A stretch of 64,000 nt of DNA, from the NCBI GenBank assembly GCA_033002965.1, contig JAURVB010013583.1, positions 108,730 to 172,729 on the forward strand, read 5' to 3'. The translations under genes were made by a program, and so were the position numbers. This DNA is from Piper betle. Lineage: Eukaryota; Streptophyta; Magnoliopsida; Piperales; Piperaceae. Below are positions 24,976 through 44,400 of this stretch, in pieces. The notes below the pieces were generated by a model. The model was not told the origin of the DNA and did no database searches. It was given only the letters and a program-made list of their open reading frames with translations. Position 1 is the stretch's first letter. Every line of letters begins with the position of its first letter.

Positions 24976-26260
24976 TGCAATTCTGATAGAAAGGTAGTTT
25001 GTTGTCTTGAACTTGGCCATCCATAGCCCTCAAGGAAGCTAGTGCATTTGTTCACTATCTCTGTTATGCTCCCTGCTCTTGTTAATATGACCTTAGATGT
25101 TGCTACCTCTGGTCAAAATTTCAGCGATATAGAGTAGCTATAACTCGTTCTGCCTCACCTGCACCTCTCACTACATCACCAAAGGTGGAAAACTTCTTAT
25201 CTAAATAGGCCATCTTGATCTCATGATGGAGACCCTCATAAAAGCACTATATTCTCCTTCTTTCGGTTGGAACCAAATCCGACGCAGACCTTTCCAGATC
25301 TCTCTATTTTGGTCTCTTACATCACCACTATCTTGGGACCCTGTTTTAGTGTCTGGAATTCTCACTCATTTCTCTTCCTGACATCTGGCAGAAAGTGCTT
25401 ACCATTGAATTCCATTTTGAATTCTTCCTAGGTGATATCCTATCGGTACGAAAATGTGAAATTATGTACTTAATCCCACCATATTATGGCTTCATTTTGG
25501 AATGCCCCTGTGACAATGTGTACCCTGTGCTCCATTGGGCATGTCATACTACCAAACACTCCTATGGCTGATAATATCCATAGGAATGCCTCTTTTGCAT
25601 CCAACTTCCCAAAGAATGGTCATCCACCATTCTTCATAAACCTTTTATACTACCACAATTTCAAATTCCTTCCCTCCACTAATCGGTTAGATCCTTCTTC
25701 TAGCTCATACTATAGAAATTATGGTCCAATATATACTGGTACACAGTCAAATCCTACAACTCTACTTTTACCTACAGTCTGCCCGCTACCTACTACTGCG
25801 CATCCACTGACATCTAGTCCTATTCTTGCCTAAAATGGGGCAAACAGAGGATCTGTTGTTGGAGTAATCCTCTATTACAACGGTAGGGAGGAGGCGGCAA
25901 AGGAGGGCCCATGGGAACTGTTGGCTCTACTCATGTCTCATCATCCATTGTTGGTCTCTTCTTAGCTCTGGCTACCGAAATGGCTATCTGTCTGAGCTCT
26001 CTCCTGAATTCCTCTTAATCTGTTGCAACCAATCTGGCAATCGTTGGATCCCTCTCCTATCAACTACTGCTATTGTAGTGACTCTCACGACGACGACTCT
26101 CACTGCGTTAACTAACTAAGGTTGGCACGCTGGTCTGTCCTTGTGGCATGGTAGTCCTCGATCGACTAGATGTTGTATCACTATGACCGTCAGCACAACT
26201 TGGAGCAATCATTGCACGCATGTAACCTGTAATATATGTACCATCTTAATCAACAAAAGG

Positions 26261-26275
26261 TTAGCTCTAATACCA
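26261..26275 (-). promoter_or_regulatory. Primer binding site, initiator tRNA-Met type
   Basis: Minus-strand TGGTATTAGAGCTAA starts four bases inside the 5-prime LTR end at 26280. It matches the start of the usual plant retroelement primer site TGGTATCAGAGC with one change in that part. Position and sequence together identify the adjacent LTR as a 5-prime LTR rather than a solo copy. Confidence 0.8.
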
Positions 26276-26279
26276 TGAT

Positions 26280-29091
26280 TGTAACACCCCATTTTAGTTC
26301 ACTCGCGAACCAAATTGCAAATGCTGCCAGCGACTGAATCATTGGCTAATTTGCTTGATTTGATTAAGCCAACCCAAATCTAACCTCGGTAGAGTTTCCC
26401 CTAAAAGTGCAATAGGGACTACCCTATCAACCACAAACAATATATATATATATATACACACACACACATACATACATACATACATATAACAAAAAGTGGA
26501 AAACATAGCAAAACACGATATTTTCTTGTAACATTTTCATTCTATTCATTTTGATCTTCTGAGCCGAGTCTAAACTCCTTTGCTCAACCTGCTCAATTAT
26601 ATTCACAATTTCCAATCACATGTAAAACATTTTATCAAATACACATGTTATCTCCTACAATAAAGATTTCATAACATTCATTTCGTATCATTCACAGTAG
26701 TTCATCATTCACAATATCAATTCCATTCGGTAGGTACATGTGTGCGTCGTAATCGCTGCTCCTCCGCAATCCCGCAGTGCTTAGTCCTCAAGCTTCTCAC
26801 CTACATGGATAATAGAAAAATGTTAGTAAATAGTGTGATTGGTCCAAAAATAACTAACAAATAAACTGGCACAGGAGAGCTAACTCTCCTGTTAAAGAAA
26901 AACATTTTTATACTTCCTCATAGAATCTCTCATAAAGGCGCTAATTATGAGTCATTGGCCTCGGCTTGACAACGACCCCTTCTATCTCATCTCATTCTTC
27001 TGTAACTTTAAAACTATCCATTGCGTGGGAAAATCAAATTCTGTTCCTTCAGCCCTCTACATCCTCTGTATCACTCTTAGCCATTAGCACAGAGGCCGAG
27101 TACTCATAGGCATCCGCCTTCAATACCCTTTAAAACCACAAGTCTAGATATGCGCTAGATTGTTGTACCTGTAATCCTCCACACTTCTTCGGGTTTGAGA
27201 AACTAAAAGGTAGAGTTGTCAGGATCCCTTCGGAATGGAATGGTCGGCTCACCAATTCAGAGCCCGCTTCGATTGGCACGCGCCCGCTCTCATAAAGCAG
27301 TTGTCAGTTTGATTGGCATATGCCCCTATGTGTAGAAAAGTTGTCAGTTTTCCCTATCTCACATCTCATTGGAAAACTCGAGAAAACTACATGTACATAA
27401 GCCTGGGTAGGGATTATATTATTGTAGGCCCGAAAGCATCATGATCTAGATTTGAATTTTCAAAAACAAACTCGAGAGATCTCATCCTCAATGTATTAAT
27501 CTGGAAATTTATGCAATTAAATGGCCTATGTAGAGTGGGATACGATAAATTCACCACTCGACACGTCTGCTTACTTGTTAAAAACAAATCACGATAGACT
27601 AAAGGAGTCAAACTAGAAGCGAGTCATTAACCGACCTAGTAGAAGCTTCAATCGTGTCTACGTGCCTAAGGCAGACGAGCTCCTACTCCATACTTACAAA
27701 TTAAAACTAAAAGCTAACGCCTGCTATGATGCATTCACACATCCTATATCACACTCACATCAAGGCACATATCACATCAAGTCACATACATCAATCCCTA
27801 TTATATTTTATAGGCTAAGTTGCATTTGATTAACAATACATGCTTTATTTGTTAAATTAGTTCCTTAACATTTATTTTAATACAATTCAATTCATGCAAT
27901 TCATCTTTATTTACAATAAAAATATTTATCACACAATCAATCAAATCCTAGCATACTGTGTTAATAATTATCAATTTTTTAAGTAATTAGGTCGGAGTTA
28001 ATTAAATCTCACTTTGTCGGCAATCGGCGATGATTAGGGTTTGTCGCATGGTTTGAGACTCGAATTCGGCACCTGGCGGCATCCGAAGTTCTATTGGGTT
28101 TGACTAGGTGAATTTCAGCAAATCCGATTTTTTGGCAGCTTTTGACAATTTTTCTGTTGATTTTTGGTTATTTTTTGGCAACTTTTTCAGCGAGGCGATC
28201 GGGCTATGGGCCAACAGTGGCTCGTTGAGCTTGACCCGATTGTGGTGGTGATGAGGGTAACAGCAGCGGCGCTGATCGCCGGAGGCGGCGGTGAGTTGGC
28301 CGGGGTCAACAAGTTTGTTCGATTGTCCCTTGGTAGGCCTCGATGGTGACCCTCAGTATGGAAGGAAGACTCCTTGGGCAAAGGGGATAGCATCGGTGGC
28401 ACGGCAACAACGGAGCAACACGGCTGGCGATGGAACACCGCCGGGAAGCGTGGCGCTAGGGCGCAATGTCAAGGAGTTGTGGAGGCCGGACAATGGCCAG
28501 GAAGATTGGGGATGTCACAATGACAACTCAGTGGAGGTTGGCGGCATCGATATGCTGCGGTGCAACGGCCAAAGGGGGCATCAACAGCAAGGAGGGAGCA
28601 TCAATCGAGGTTAGGGGGAGAAAAGTTGGGGTGAAGGTCTTGGGGGTAATTTCATAAATAAAAGTTAACTCGACTTCGACTCAAGTCAAAAATAATAACT
28701 AACTCCTAATAAATTCACAAAAATTCAAAAAAATATGGAAAAATCCCATAAAATATAATACACACCATAACATCTAAATGACATGTTCTATAACTAATAA
28801 CCCGCTCGTACTGCTATATAACATGTCCTAATGCATTATTCGGCCTAAAAATAATTCTAGGATCAAATACATAAAAAAATAACTGCATGCTTCATATACT
28901 CCGTTTACTCATTTCTCATCATTTTTTCTAACATTATCATTATATACTCAGCTACACTTGAACCCCATCGCTCATAGCGAACAGCTGGCCCTCGGCTCAG
29001 CATGCGAGTGATGAACTGATTCGACTCAAATTGATAATTGAACTAATTGGTTTGATAATATAAAACTCTGACTTGAGTCATAAATTTAACA
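26280..29091 (-). mobile_element. 5-prime LTR of the gypsy element, about 2.8 kb
   Basis: Same LTR family, reversed: the left end is TGTAACACCCCATTTTAG, and the right end is a decayed form of the TGTAAAACCC...ACTCGAG start. It is more diverged than the two solo copies, as expected for an older host element. The GC-rich tract appears at about 28,010-28,640. A compound (TA)/(CA)/(CATA) microsatellite sits at about 26,440-26,488. Confidence 0.85.
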
Positions 29092-30068
29092 ACTTCCTAA
29101 CCTGCGTAGGAGAAAATATCAAGGAGCTTCTACCCGTTACTTAAACCCTTGATCGTTTAAGCAACTAACACTCCTAACTAATTCTACATGATCTAAAGCA
29201 CCTCTTCTAAGACAACCATAAACTATATCTCTGACTGAAATTGACCCGTAGGTACTATTTAAGTATAATACCACTTTAAACATGTTTGGCTCCACTTAGA
29301 TTAACCTACCGGTTAACGTTAAGTGCTTAGCCTCACGTTTATTTTTATTTTATCTTATGGATACCTTGTTAGTGATACGAATTTAGTTCACATGTGACTG
29401 TGTTCAACTTGTTTATCATAGTTTTTCCCTCTTGTCCATTTACTTATTAACTTATTTCTTTATTTAAACCGAACAAACCTTTGTGAATGGAATCTTTGAC
29501 ATCTTATTTTCAAAACTTCTCTCAATCATATAATCTTAATATTTCCAATGGACCATGATTTCAATCAAGGCCGTTTGTCCAAAAGAGATATCTTATTCAC
29601 ATACCACGTTTTGAATTTTCTTGGTTTATCCATCAAATTGTAAAAATCATAACTCTCACTACAAAACTCCGATAATATGATTCTTCTTTTGATGGATTCC
29701 TTAAAGAGTCTAGTTTCATTTCTCCAAATTTCAAAAGTTTTGGGTTCGTAATATTGGAGTTATGAATTTTGAAAGTGAAGTATTCAATCTATTCAGATTT
29801 CAAAACTTAGAATTTTGCCTGGTATTGTAAGTACGATGGCAGAGGTTATATGGAAGTTGTGGTAAGGGTGTTGCCTTTATGATATGTATGTGTGTGTTTG
29901 AAGCGTGTCATCTCTCATTTTTTGTATGATCTAAAATGGCTTAGCATGCCTCCTCTTTTTACATAGCAACCCCTCTGAGAGACTTTTTGGAGTTCATGTA
30001 TTTTAGTGGACATAAGTGCATATGTCCATACGCCTACTTAACTTTTCATTATAAGTTATTTGGGACTA
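29092..30068. other. Interval with nothing recognised
   Basis: AT-rich DNA without protein-coding features or clear element ends. It may include older repeat debris. Confidence 0.4.
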
Positions 30069-30077
30069 GTAGTCACC

Positions 30078-30802
30078 ATAGTTGCAGAAATTGGAATCAG
30101 TTTTCAAGGGAGTCACTGAATCGGATAGAATCAATCTAAATCGGTCAAGAATCGGTTCAGCTGAATCGATCCAAATCGATCATATACAATAATTTGACAA
30201 CTCATAACATAAATATATAATAGTTAAGTATTGATGTCATTTTAATATTATTGTGTGTATTATATTTTATAATATTTTTCATATTTTTGGATTTTTGAAT
30301 TATTTATAATTAGTTATTATTTTTTAACTCGAATCAGAGTCGAGTCAACTTTTAATTACCAGAATGCCACCAACTATATTTCTTTTCCCCATTCACTCCC
30401 CCCAACGCCCCCAGGTCCTTCACCCCTGCCCCTCCCCGCCAAGTCTCTGGAAGCCTCGCCCCATCCCCCTGCCCCACCCTGCCACCCCTTCCTTGTTGGC
30501 CCTAACTGTCCCCCACACACCTTGCCGCCGCCCCGCCCAATCCGCCCTCTCCTCCCCCACGCCACCGGCCACGCCCGATCACCCTGCTCAGTGCCCCCCC
30601 CCCCCCATCCCCTCCTGGCTGCACCCCCCACCCCGTCCCCGGCCGCTGTCCAAAATCGACCAAGTTGGGCCAATTTTGAAATTGATTTGAATCGGCCAAT
30701 TCACTAACCGATTCTTATTAAAGCCGACTTACCCATTAAATCGGATCGGAAACCTTCCGATCCTATTTAAATTTGCCGAATCGGCTGATTTCTTCATCTA
30801 CT
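30078..30802 (+). mobile_element. MULE-like non-autonomous element, 725 bp, 9-bp target duplication
   Basis: Flanked by GTAGTCACC on both sides (30069-30077 and 30803-30811); nine bases is the duplication length made by Mutator-type transposases. The ends are weak inverted repeats: ATAGTTGCAGAAAT against AGTAGATGAAGAAAT from the other side. Inside, many AATCGG motifs occur near both ends. The centre (about 30,200-30,370) is homologous to part of the long LTRs, followed by a C-rich tract (30,390-30,660). No transposase is encoded. The open frames on both strands of the C-rich tract are shadows. Confidence 0.7.
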
Positions 30803-30829
30803 GTAGTCACCCGATTACTAATGGTTTTT

Positions 30830-30849
30830 CATATATATATATATATATA
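30830..30849. repeat. (TA)n microsatellite
   Basis: A pure TA run of about 20 bases directly before the MITE-like element. Confidence 0.9.
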
Positions 30850-30850
30850 G

Positions 30851-31489
30851 GAAATGATACAATGAGAAACCTATTTAGGTAAGAAATTTTGAAAAACTTA
30901 ATATAAAGCGTTAGATCTTAATGGATGGTCAAGATTAAAAGTTAGTTTTTCAGAATTTTTAGGTGACTAAAATGCCCTTTTATTAATTTTTGAGAAACTT
31001 AATATAAACTGTTAGATCTTTGATAAAAACTTAATATTAAAGGTGGGATTTAAAGTAAACTTAGTGTTAGTTATGAAATTAAAGTGCAAAAGACATTAAT
31101 TTGTAAATCAATTTTTCAAAAAAAGAGTATGTTTCAATAATAAAAAAAAGTTATATGAATACAATCAAGGAGACGAGACCAATGAAGTAGGAGGAATGTG
31201 GGAGAAGGAGGAGACGAAGGGTCGGACAAGACAACGGGGAGAAAATTAGTACAAGGGCATTCTAATTACACTAAAAGTTACACTTAAAAAGCTTACTATT
31301 AATATTAAGCATTTATTAAGATCTAACATTTAGTATTAATTTTTGGAAAATTAATGGAAAGGTACTTCAGTCACGATAAAACTTTATTTGAAACTCTTCT
31401 TTTAATCTTGACCATCCATCAAGATCTAACACTTTAATTGAGTTTCTTAAAGTTTCTTCCCTATATAAAGCTTCTTATTATATCATCTC
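30851..31489. mobile_element. MITE-like element with about 90-bp terminal inverted repeats
   Basis: Left end GAAATGATACAATGAGAAAC and right end, reversed, GAGATGATATAATAAGAAGC. The match continues for about 90 bp through GTTAGATCTTAATGGATGGT (left, around 30,910-30,930) and its counterpart around 31,405-31,430. The middle carries further, less exact copies of the ACTTAATATAAA..GTTAGATCTT phrase. There is no coding capacity. No clear target duplication was seen, because the left flank is a TA run and the right flank a CT run. Confidence 0.7.
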
Positions 31490-33114
31490 TCTCTTTCCTT
31501 CCCCTCTCAATCGGCCGCGAGGGGGCAGGACAACAGGGTTAAAGGGAACGAGGTGGAGGGACATCCGCAGCAAGGCGACGGCATTTGCGGCACAAGTTTT
31601 TTTTCTTGTTGCAACTTGATCTAGCCGCCGCCGGCTAGATCTGGCCGCGACAGGCTGGACCGGCCGTCCCCCAACCAAATCTGACTAGGGGAAGGCCGGG
31701 TCCAACCTATCCCAGCTGGATCAAGCCGCGGCCGCGACAAGCAAAAGGAACGAGGGTGGTGCGGTGAGGATTGGGTGCCGGGGCAGGGGCGAGACAAAGG
31801 GGCGAGGCTAGCAACGGCCTAACCCCAGCGAGCTCCCCCCTCGCTGTCGCTGCCCCAGTGGTGCTCCGGCGCTCGATGATCTGGGCCATCCTTGTAATTG
31901 GATGGCCTAGATCAAATTTTTAATTTTTTATAAAAAAATAATAATAAATCAAGGCCGTGAAATCGGACAGCCCAAAATATTTGTGGCACAAAGAACCGAT
32001 TCCTGCCTCCGCCGCAGGAAATCGGTTCTCATATATATTAAACACATAAGTATTGATTGGATTCCTTCTTACTCTTCTCATTTCTTTTACTTTCTCGCAT
32101 TCACTTCTTCCACTTTTCACTATCCAAGATTTCAAACACACCCCTAAAGAGAAAATAGAAACATTTTGTACAAAGTACAAGCTCAACCAAATATTCCCCA
32201 TCACTTACCAGATCTTGGGAAACCAAGATCCCCTAGCAATGGAAAAGAACTCACCGTGGCGGTGCCGATGGAAGATGCCCCAGAAGAGGGGTTTCACACC
32301 TAAGTACGAAGAAATTTTCAAGCATATGGAAACCCAGATCATAGGCGAAGAGAATCACACTTAAAAACAATCCTAAAGAGCAACCAAAAAAAAGGATAAA
32401 GCCCGAAGAACAAGTAGAAAAGCAAGAAAATACATCACCAAAAGCCATCAATAATCACATTGACAAATCCACGACAAAAGATTGAGTGGAGACCGGAAAC
32501 CTGCGGGCATCCGGTGCTGCCGAGGCAGTGGCTGGTGGTTCATAATACTTGTACCAGTGAAATAGTAATTCATTTGTGACTATACATTTAGCGTGAATTC
32601 AGTCCCTGCTTAAAATACAAGCAAAAAATTAAGGCAACTGCTTAAATAAAAACTAAGAAAATATAACATAATTTTCTTTCTTTAAACATCATTTGTTAAG
32701 CAAACTCTAAACAGAATAGAGTGGAACAAGACAAATTGACATTTCTTGGTAATAAAACATGGGTATCATCAAATTTTGTTATACAACCGCTTCAATATGG
32801 AACAAAAGTTGCGTTTACATGTGCCTTCATTTTGGTCATTTTATTTTTCACAAGGAATTAGGCACTTCCGCATGAATCAGCGCATACTCTCAAAACATGC
32901 ACTAGCCAATATGAGGATCTTCTATGAACGAGAAAAGCATGCCAAAAATGCAAATTGGTCAGCAGAGAAGATCACCACTACTTTTTTCATGTTTTAATTG
33001 ATATAATCACTTTACCTTCCAAATGCTGGATCTTCATCCCGTGTGGAAAGGCAAAAGGTACCATAGCTTCTACAACTTGAAAATTGCAGAAGCGCTTACA
33101 TTGATAACCTGCAC
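31490..33114. other. Interval with nothing recognised, ending in the copine 3-prime flank
   Basis: A short GC-richer segment at 31,500-31,880 gives small open frames on both strands without recognisable content. From 32,050 to 32,370 a plus-strand frame of 103 codons has no familiar features. The part after about 32,600 presumably contains the 3-prime UTR of the minus-strand copine gene. Confidence 0.4.
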
Positions 33115-39961
<6,847 letters not shown>

Positions 39962-40314
39962 CGCTCTCACACCCAACTCACCACCGGGAACCAAAGACTA
40001 ATCTACTAATCAACGAGGAGAAGGAGAGCTTGAGCAGCAAGAAACCGCGAGGTGGTGGTAGGAGAGGGGATGGGTCATGGGAGGAGAAGCATCGACTACT
40101 TCCTCCCATTTATTGGGAATCACCACCTGCTCTGGCTGGATCTATTCTATTTTCTACTACTAAACAACTCCACGATTTACAATCGTTAGCGATATCAATT
40201 GATATCCATCTATTACAAAGATAAACTTTTAGATTTATATTTTTTGTCAGATTTGATCCGTTAAATTTTCAGAAGTTAACGAGAGCTCAGCCTCTCATTT
40301 TTATAAAGAGTTAA

Positions 40315-40346
<32 letters not shown>

Positions 40347-40630
40347 TAAATAATGTCTCAATTTTCATAGATATATTGCGATCTATCAATAAGATATATT
40401 TTAATATTTCATGATTTTAAGATATATATATATATTAATAAATTAAAAAATAAATTATAATAATTTAAATTTTTATATTAAATTTTAATCTGTTAAATCT
40501 CTACTTTCATTACAATAGACTTTTAATTCTCTTTTTATTAATAAAAATAAATAATAATAATAAAGTATTAATGAGGCAATGAGACACCTAAGTTTAAGTT
40601 TTAAAATTTATAATAAATTATATATATACA
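39962..40630. other. Upstream region of the copine gene
   Basis: GC-richer DNA to about 40,140 probably holds the leader and core promoter of the minus-strand copine gene. Beyond that it is AT-rich. No other gene is seen. Confidence 0.45.
40315..40342. repeat. (AAT)n microsatellite
   Basis: About nine uninterrupted AAT units. Confidence 0.9.
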
Positions 40631-41423
40631 TAGGGTAGCGCTACAATGCACTGCCCTATTTTGGCAGCGTATTGGCGTTGCCTTGCGTGGGCCGTCGGAT
40701 CTTGATCCGACGGCCCACAATCAAACCACCCACCCACCCTCTCTGGACCCGTTTGCTGGCCTGCCTAACCCGCCCGACCCGCCCCGCAATCGCCTCGCTG
40801 CACCGTGCACTGCCCTCCGCCGCTCCGCCCTCCCAGCCAGCAGTCGAGGCCCTGGCCACCACCCTCCTCCCCCTGCCCGGCGCAGCCGCCTCGCCGCCGT
40901 GCGCCCCCCTCCTCCACCACCGCTCGACCCCGCCAGCGGCCTCGCCCTGCCACAGCTGCGGCCTCGTGGGGGGTGGTGGGGGCGCCAGCTGGGGGCGGGC
41001 GAGGGGTGGAGGGGGCGCTGATCGGGCAGTGGCAGAGATGGGGAGGGTTGGCGAAGGATCCACGGTGCTGCCTGGGGGCGGGGACCACGGCGGCGGGTGA
41101 TGGCCGGGCGGGCAGAGGGGGTGGAGGGCGAGGCCGCGGCTGCGGCAGGGGCGAGGCCGTTGGCGGTGCAGGGTTCCGGCTCGGGGGGTTGGCGGTGCAG
41201 CATTCCGGCTCGGCGGGAAGGGCGGCGCAGCGGAGGGCAGTGCGCGGTGCGGCAAGGCAGTCGCGGGGCAGGTCGGGCGGGTTGGGTGGGTCTGGCGGGC
41301 TGGCAAACGGGTCCAGAGGGGGTGGGTGGGTGGTTTGATTATGGGCCGTTGGATCAAGATCCGACGGCCCACGCGAGGCAGCGCCAATACGCTGCCAAAA
41401 TAGGGCAGCGCACTGTAGCATTG

Positions 41424-41428
<5 letters not shown>
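40631..41428. mobile_element. GC-rich foldback element, 798 bp, terminal inverted repeats near 190 bp
   Basis: The left end TAGGGTAGCGCTACAATGCA and the reversed right end TAGGGCAATGCTACAGTGCG continue as near-identical arms through CCCTATTTTGGCAGCGTATT, a CGGATCTTGATCCG palindrome and CAAACCACCCACCCACCC for about 190 bp each. The interior is over 75 percent GC by eye. AT-rich flanks (ATATATACA left, TATATATAT right) could be a degenerate 9-bp duplication, which would place it among MULE-type foldback elements. Frames of up to 273 codons on both strands arise from base composition and symmetry. Confidence 0.75.

Positions 41429-41458
<30 letters not shown>
41425..41458. repeat. (TA)n microsatellite
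   Basis: A TA run of about 30 bases immediately beyond the right end of the foldback element. Confidence 0.9.
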
Positions 41459-41461
<3 letters not shown>

Positions 41462-44400
41462 CATTAATAATTAACACCGTACCATAATTAACATTAACAC
41501 CCTATTCAGTTAATAATTAACACCATAAAATCATTAATATTTGGCACACACTTAACCGCTTCTTAAGATAGGTATGGTATGTGTAGCGCTCAAATCATAT
41601 GTCGGTCGAAGATCTCACGAAAAATGATAAAATTTACACACAACAAGTAACTTAGAAGTTAAAATTAACTTAACAAAGATTTATAAGTAAATAAAAAACA
41701 CGCTACATGCAAATTAAAAGTAATTGAAGTAATATAATATGTAATAATTTAATTAACTTAATCATACACGATGATAATATTATTAATTATAAAATTTTGT
41801 AAATACAATTGGTGGACTTTTATATTGGAAATTCCTCTCGACCTCACCCGGTTAACTCTCTTCCAGAAGTCACTTATCTTGGCCTTTAACATTTTGCTAG
41901 CGCTTCACCGGGTGGGTGATAATTAGTGTTGCCAATGGGTCACTTCAGTTTACATTTTACAAGACACAAGCCTAACCTGATATGAAATACCTAAACTTGA
42001 ATATATTTTCTTCAACTTAAACCCGAACACGATTTAGGAAACCCAAACTCAAACCCGAACCGATAATAAATATATCCTATATATTTGTATAAAAATGCAT
42101 AAAAATTTAAATATTTTATGATAATTATTCTCATTATAATAAAAATATAATATATTTTAAAAGATATATTATATATCACAATATTATATAAAGAAAACAA
42201 AAATTAAATATTTTTGGGTGTCAAATCCTTATAAGTTTGGGTCCTTTCAGACCCAAACCCAATCTTGATATAAAACAGAGTGTTAATTGAGCCAAACCCA
42301 TAGACCAACATGGTGGAACCAAAGTCTATATTTTTTAGTCGGGATGGGTGGTACCTTATTTACCCGGATCATTTAGCAACACTAGTGATAACTAGATATA
42401 TGTAGGTACTCCACCTGTGGAGAGCTTTAAAATTACGCTTGGATAATCGACATGAAGTTAAGGTTGTTTGAGCCATGTAGCGGTAGGGGACTTCGTGTTC
42501 GACAGACAAGGAGAAAGAGCCATTGAAGCCAAGGGTGAGGCGGGCGAGAAGGAGAAGAACAGTGGTGACGGAGCGACTCAAAAGTTGCACACATGCAATA
42601 AACTCAAGCAATGTTTGTAGACAACAAGTAAAAAAGGTAACATGCAACTTGCAAAAAAGCTGAAGCACCACGTTCAATTGGTGCAAGAGAGTGGCATCGT
42701 TATATATAACATTTAAATGACGCCAAGTCGCTACTTTTAAGCAAAATTTTGTAAGATTCAATTGATATTATATATTAATGTCCTTTAAAATTTTTTAAGA
42801 TAAATTTACCTCTAACTTCTCAAATACTTAAGTCTACATTATATTTTTTCTCAACCCATTGTTATGCACAATACATTTAAATTTTCCTCTCAATTGAAAA
42901 TAAGCATTAGTTAAACATTTTTTCTTAAAATTTAAATAAAATTAAAAAGTAAAATTTTATTTGTATTAAATAAAATAACATTTTAAAATAGAATTTATGT
43001 TTATTAATTAAAATGAAAGTTGTAATAATGATGTATATTTTTTATAAAATATAAGTCAAAAAAAGGAAAGACATTAAATAATGTCTTTTTCTTTAAATGT
43101 GATTAAATATAATTTAATAAATTTTATATAAATATTAGTCAGTGCTTATGATTTTAAGATATAAAATGCTATTTAATTAATAATTTATTTATTTTTTAAT
43201 TATAAAAAAAACTTGTAAATAAAATAAATAACATATAAATAAATCATTGTATGCAAATAAAACTACAAACAATCGTAATATACATTAGAGAAAAATAAGT
43301 AAAATAAATATAAAATGAGAATGTATAAAATATATACTGTACATAAACAATGACGTTAACAAAGTTAAATTTATCTATATAGAAATATTGGTCATACTTA
43401 AATAATATTATATTTTAAAATTTATAATTAATGTGGCTTACATGTTAGTTGTGTATAAATAAGACGACGGACGTATTAGCAATACTTAATTAATTGTTGC
43501 TTTCTAAAATTTTTTACTAAAAAATATAAAAACTGTAAAAATATTCTCTAGATTTTATCTTATTATATTAAATAAATAATAAACACAAATAATATTATGA
43601 GCATATATAAAATTGACAGTAAATAAGATAAAATTTTCCTAGATTTTGTTGTATTATATTGAATAAATAATAAACATAATATTAATATGAACACATATAA
43701 AATTGACAGTAAATAAGATTAAAAATTTTCTTAAATTTTATTTTATTATTTTAAATAAATAATAAATATAAATAATAATATCAACATTGATCTGTGTAGA
43801 GTGGATAGTGAGTAACGTCGCTCAACCACTCCATCAATATGCCCCACGCCCACGTTGGAATGCGCGTCGTGTTAGGACGAAGTGGGCTCCGTCATGCTTC
43901 CTCACCCCACTCACGCGGACCCCATCGCTTTTTTGCATGGCACAAATCGCAGATGTGGACGTGGCTGTGTTGGATAAAGCGATTGTGGAGAGGGGATGAC
44001 TACGCGGAGCCACTTTCAAGTCAAACACAGAAGTTGACTTGGGTGGATAACTCTTTTTCAGCACTGCCTAGAAAAAGTCTTCTAAAATTCAAACCTACAT
44101 TTCACTTTGGCCTCTCCTTTTTTGATTATAATTTCCATGCCGTCATGCTATAGCACTGAGATTTTTTAGTGGTATTGGGATAGGAGGAAAGAGAAGAGGC
44201 TAAGTGAAGAAGGCGGAGTTGGATTCCATATTATGGCCATTTTGCTTCTTCACAGTAAAATGTAAAGGGAATGGCGAGTTACAGAGAACTCGGTTTTAGC
44301 TCATAACTAGGTATGACCCGCGCGTGCGAAGCGCGGGCAATATGATTCATAGCTATTAGTTAACAGTCTTATTAAAGTATTTATTGTTCGCAAATTTGAT

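Larger units (their letters stand above)
19600..29091 (-). mobile_element. Decayed Ty3/gypsy chromovirus with 5-prime LTR, nested solo LTR inside
   Basis: Read on the minus strand: a 5-prime LTR (29091-26280), a tRNA-Met type primer site (26275-26261), gag with zinc knuckles (about 24,970-24,850), protease remnants (about 24,480-24,170), RNase H (about 24,100-23,850), the integrase zinc-binding region (about 23,490-23,290), then, after a nested 2.84-kb LTR, the integrase C terminus and chromodomain-like tail (20,035-19,640). Reverse transcriptase and the integrase catalytic core are missing. Every domain carries stops or frame changes, so the element is inactive. I could not find a 3-prime LTR. 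Order and tail resemble Tekay/Del chromoviruses. Confidence 0.8.

Noticed and set aside
32053..32364. 103-codon plus-strand frame beginning with a hydrophobic stretch
   Set aside because: No known domain and no support from composition or neighbours. A small secreted protein cannot be excluded but I have no evidence.
40656..41477. Minus-strand frame of 273 codons and overlapping frames of 100-218 codons on both strands
   Set aside because: All lie in the GC-rich foldback element; Pro/Arg/Ala/Gly-rich content in every frame shows base composition, not selection for a protein.
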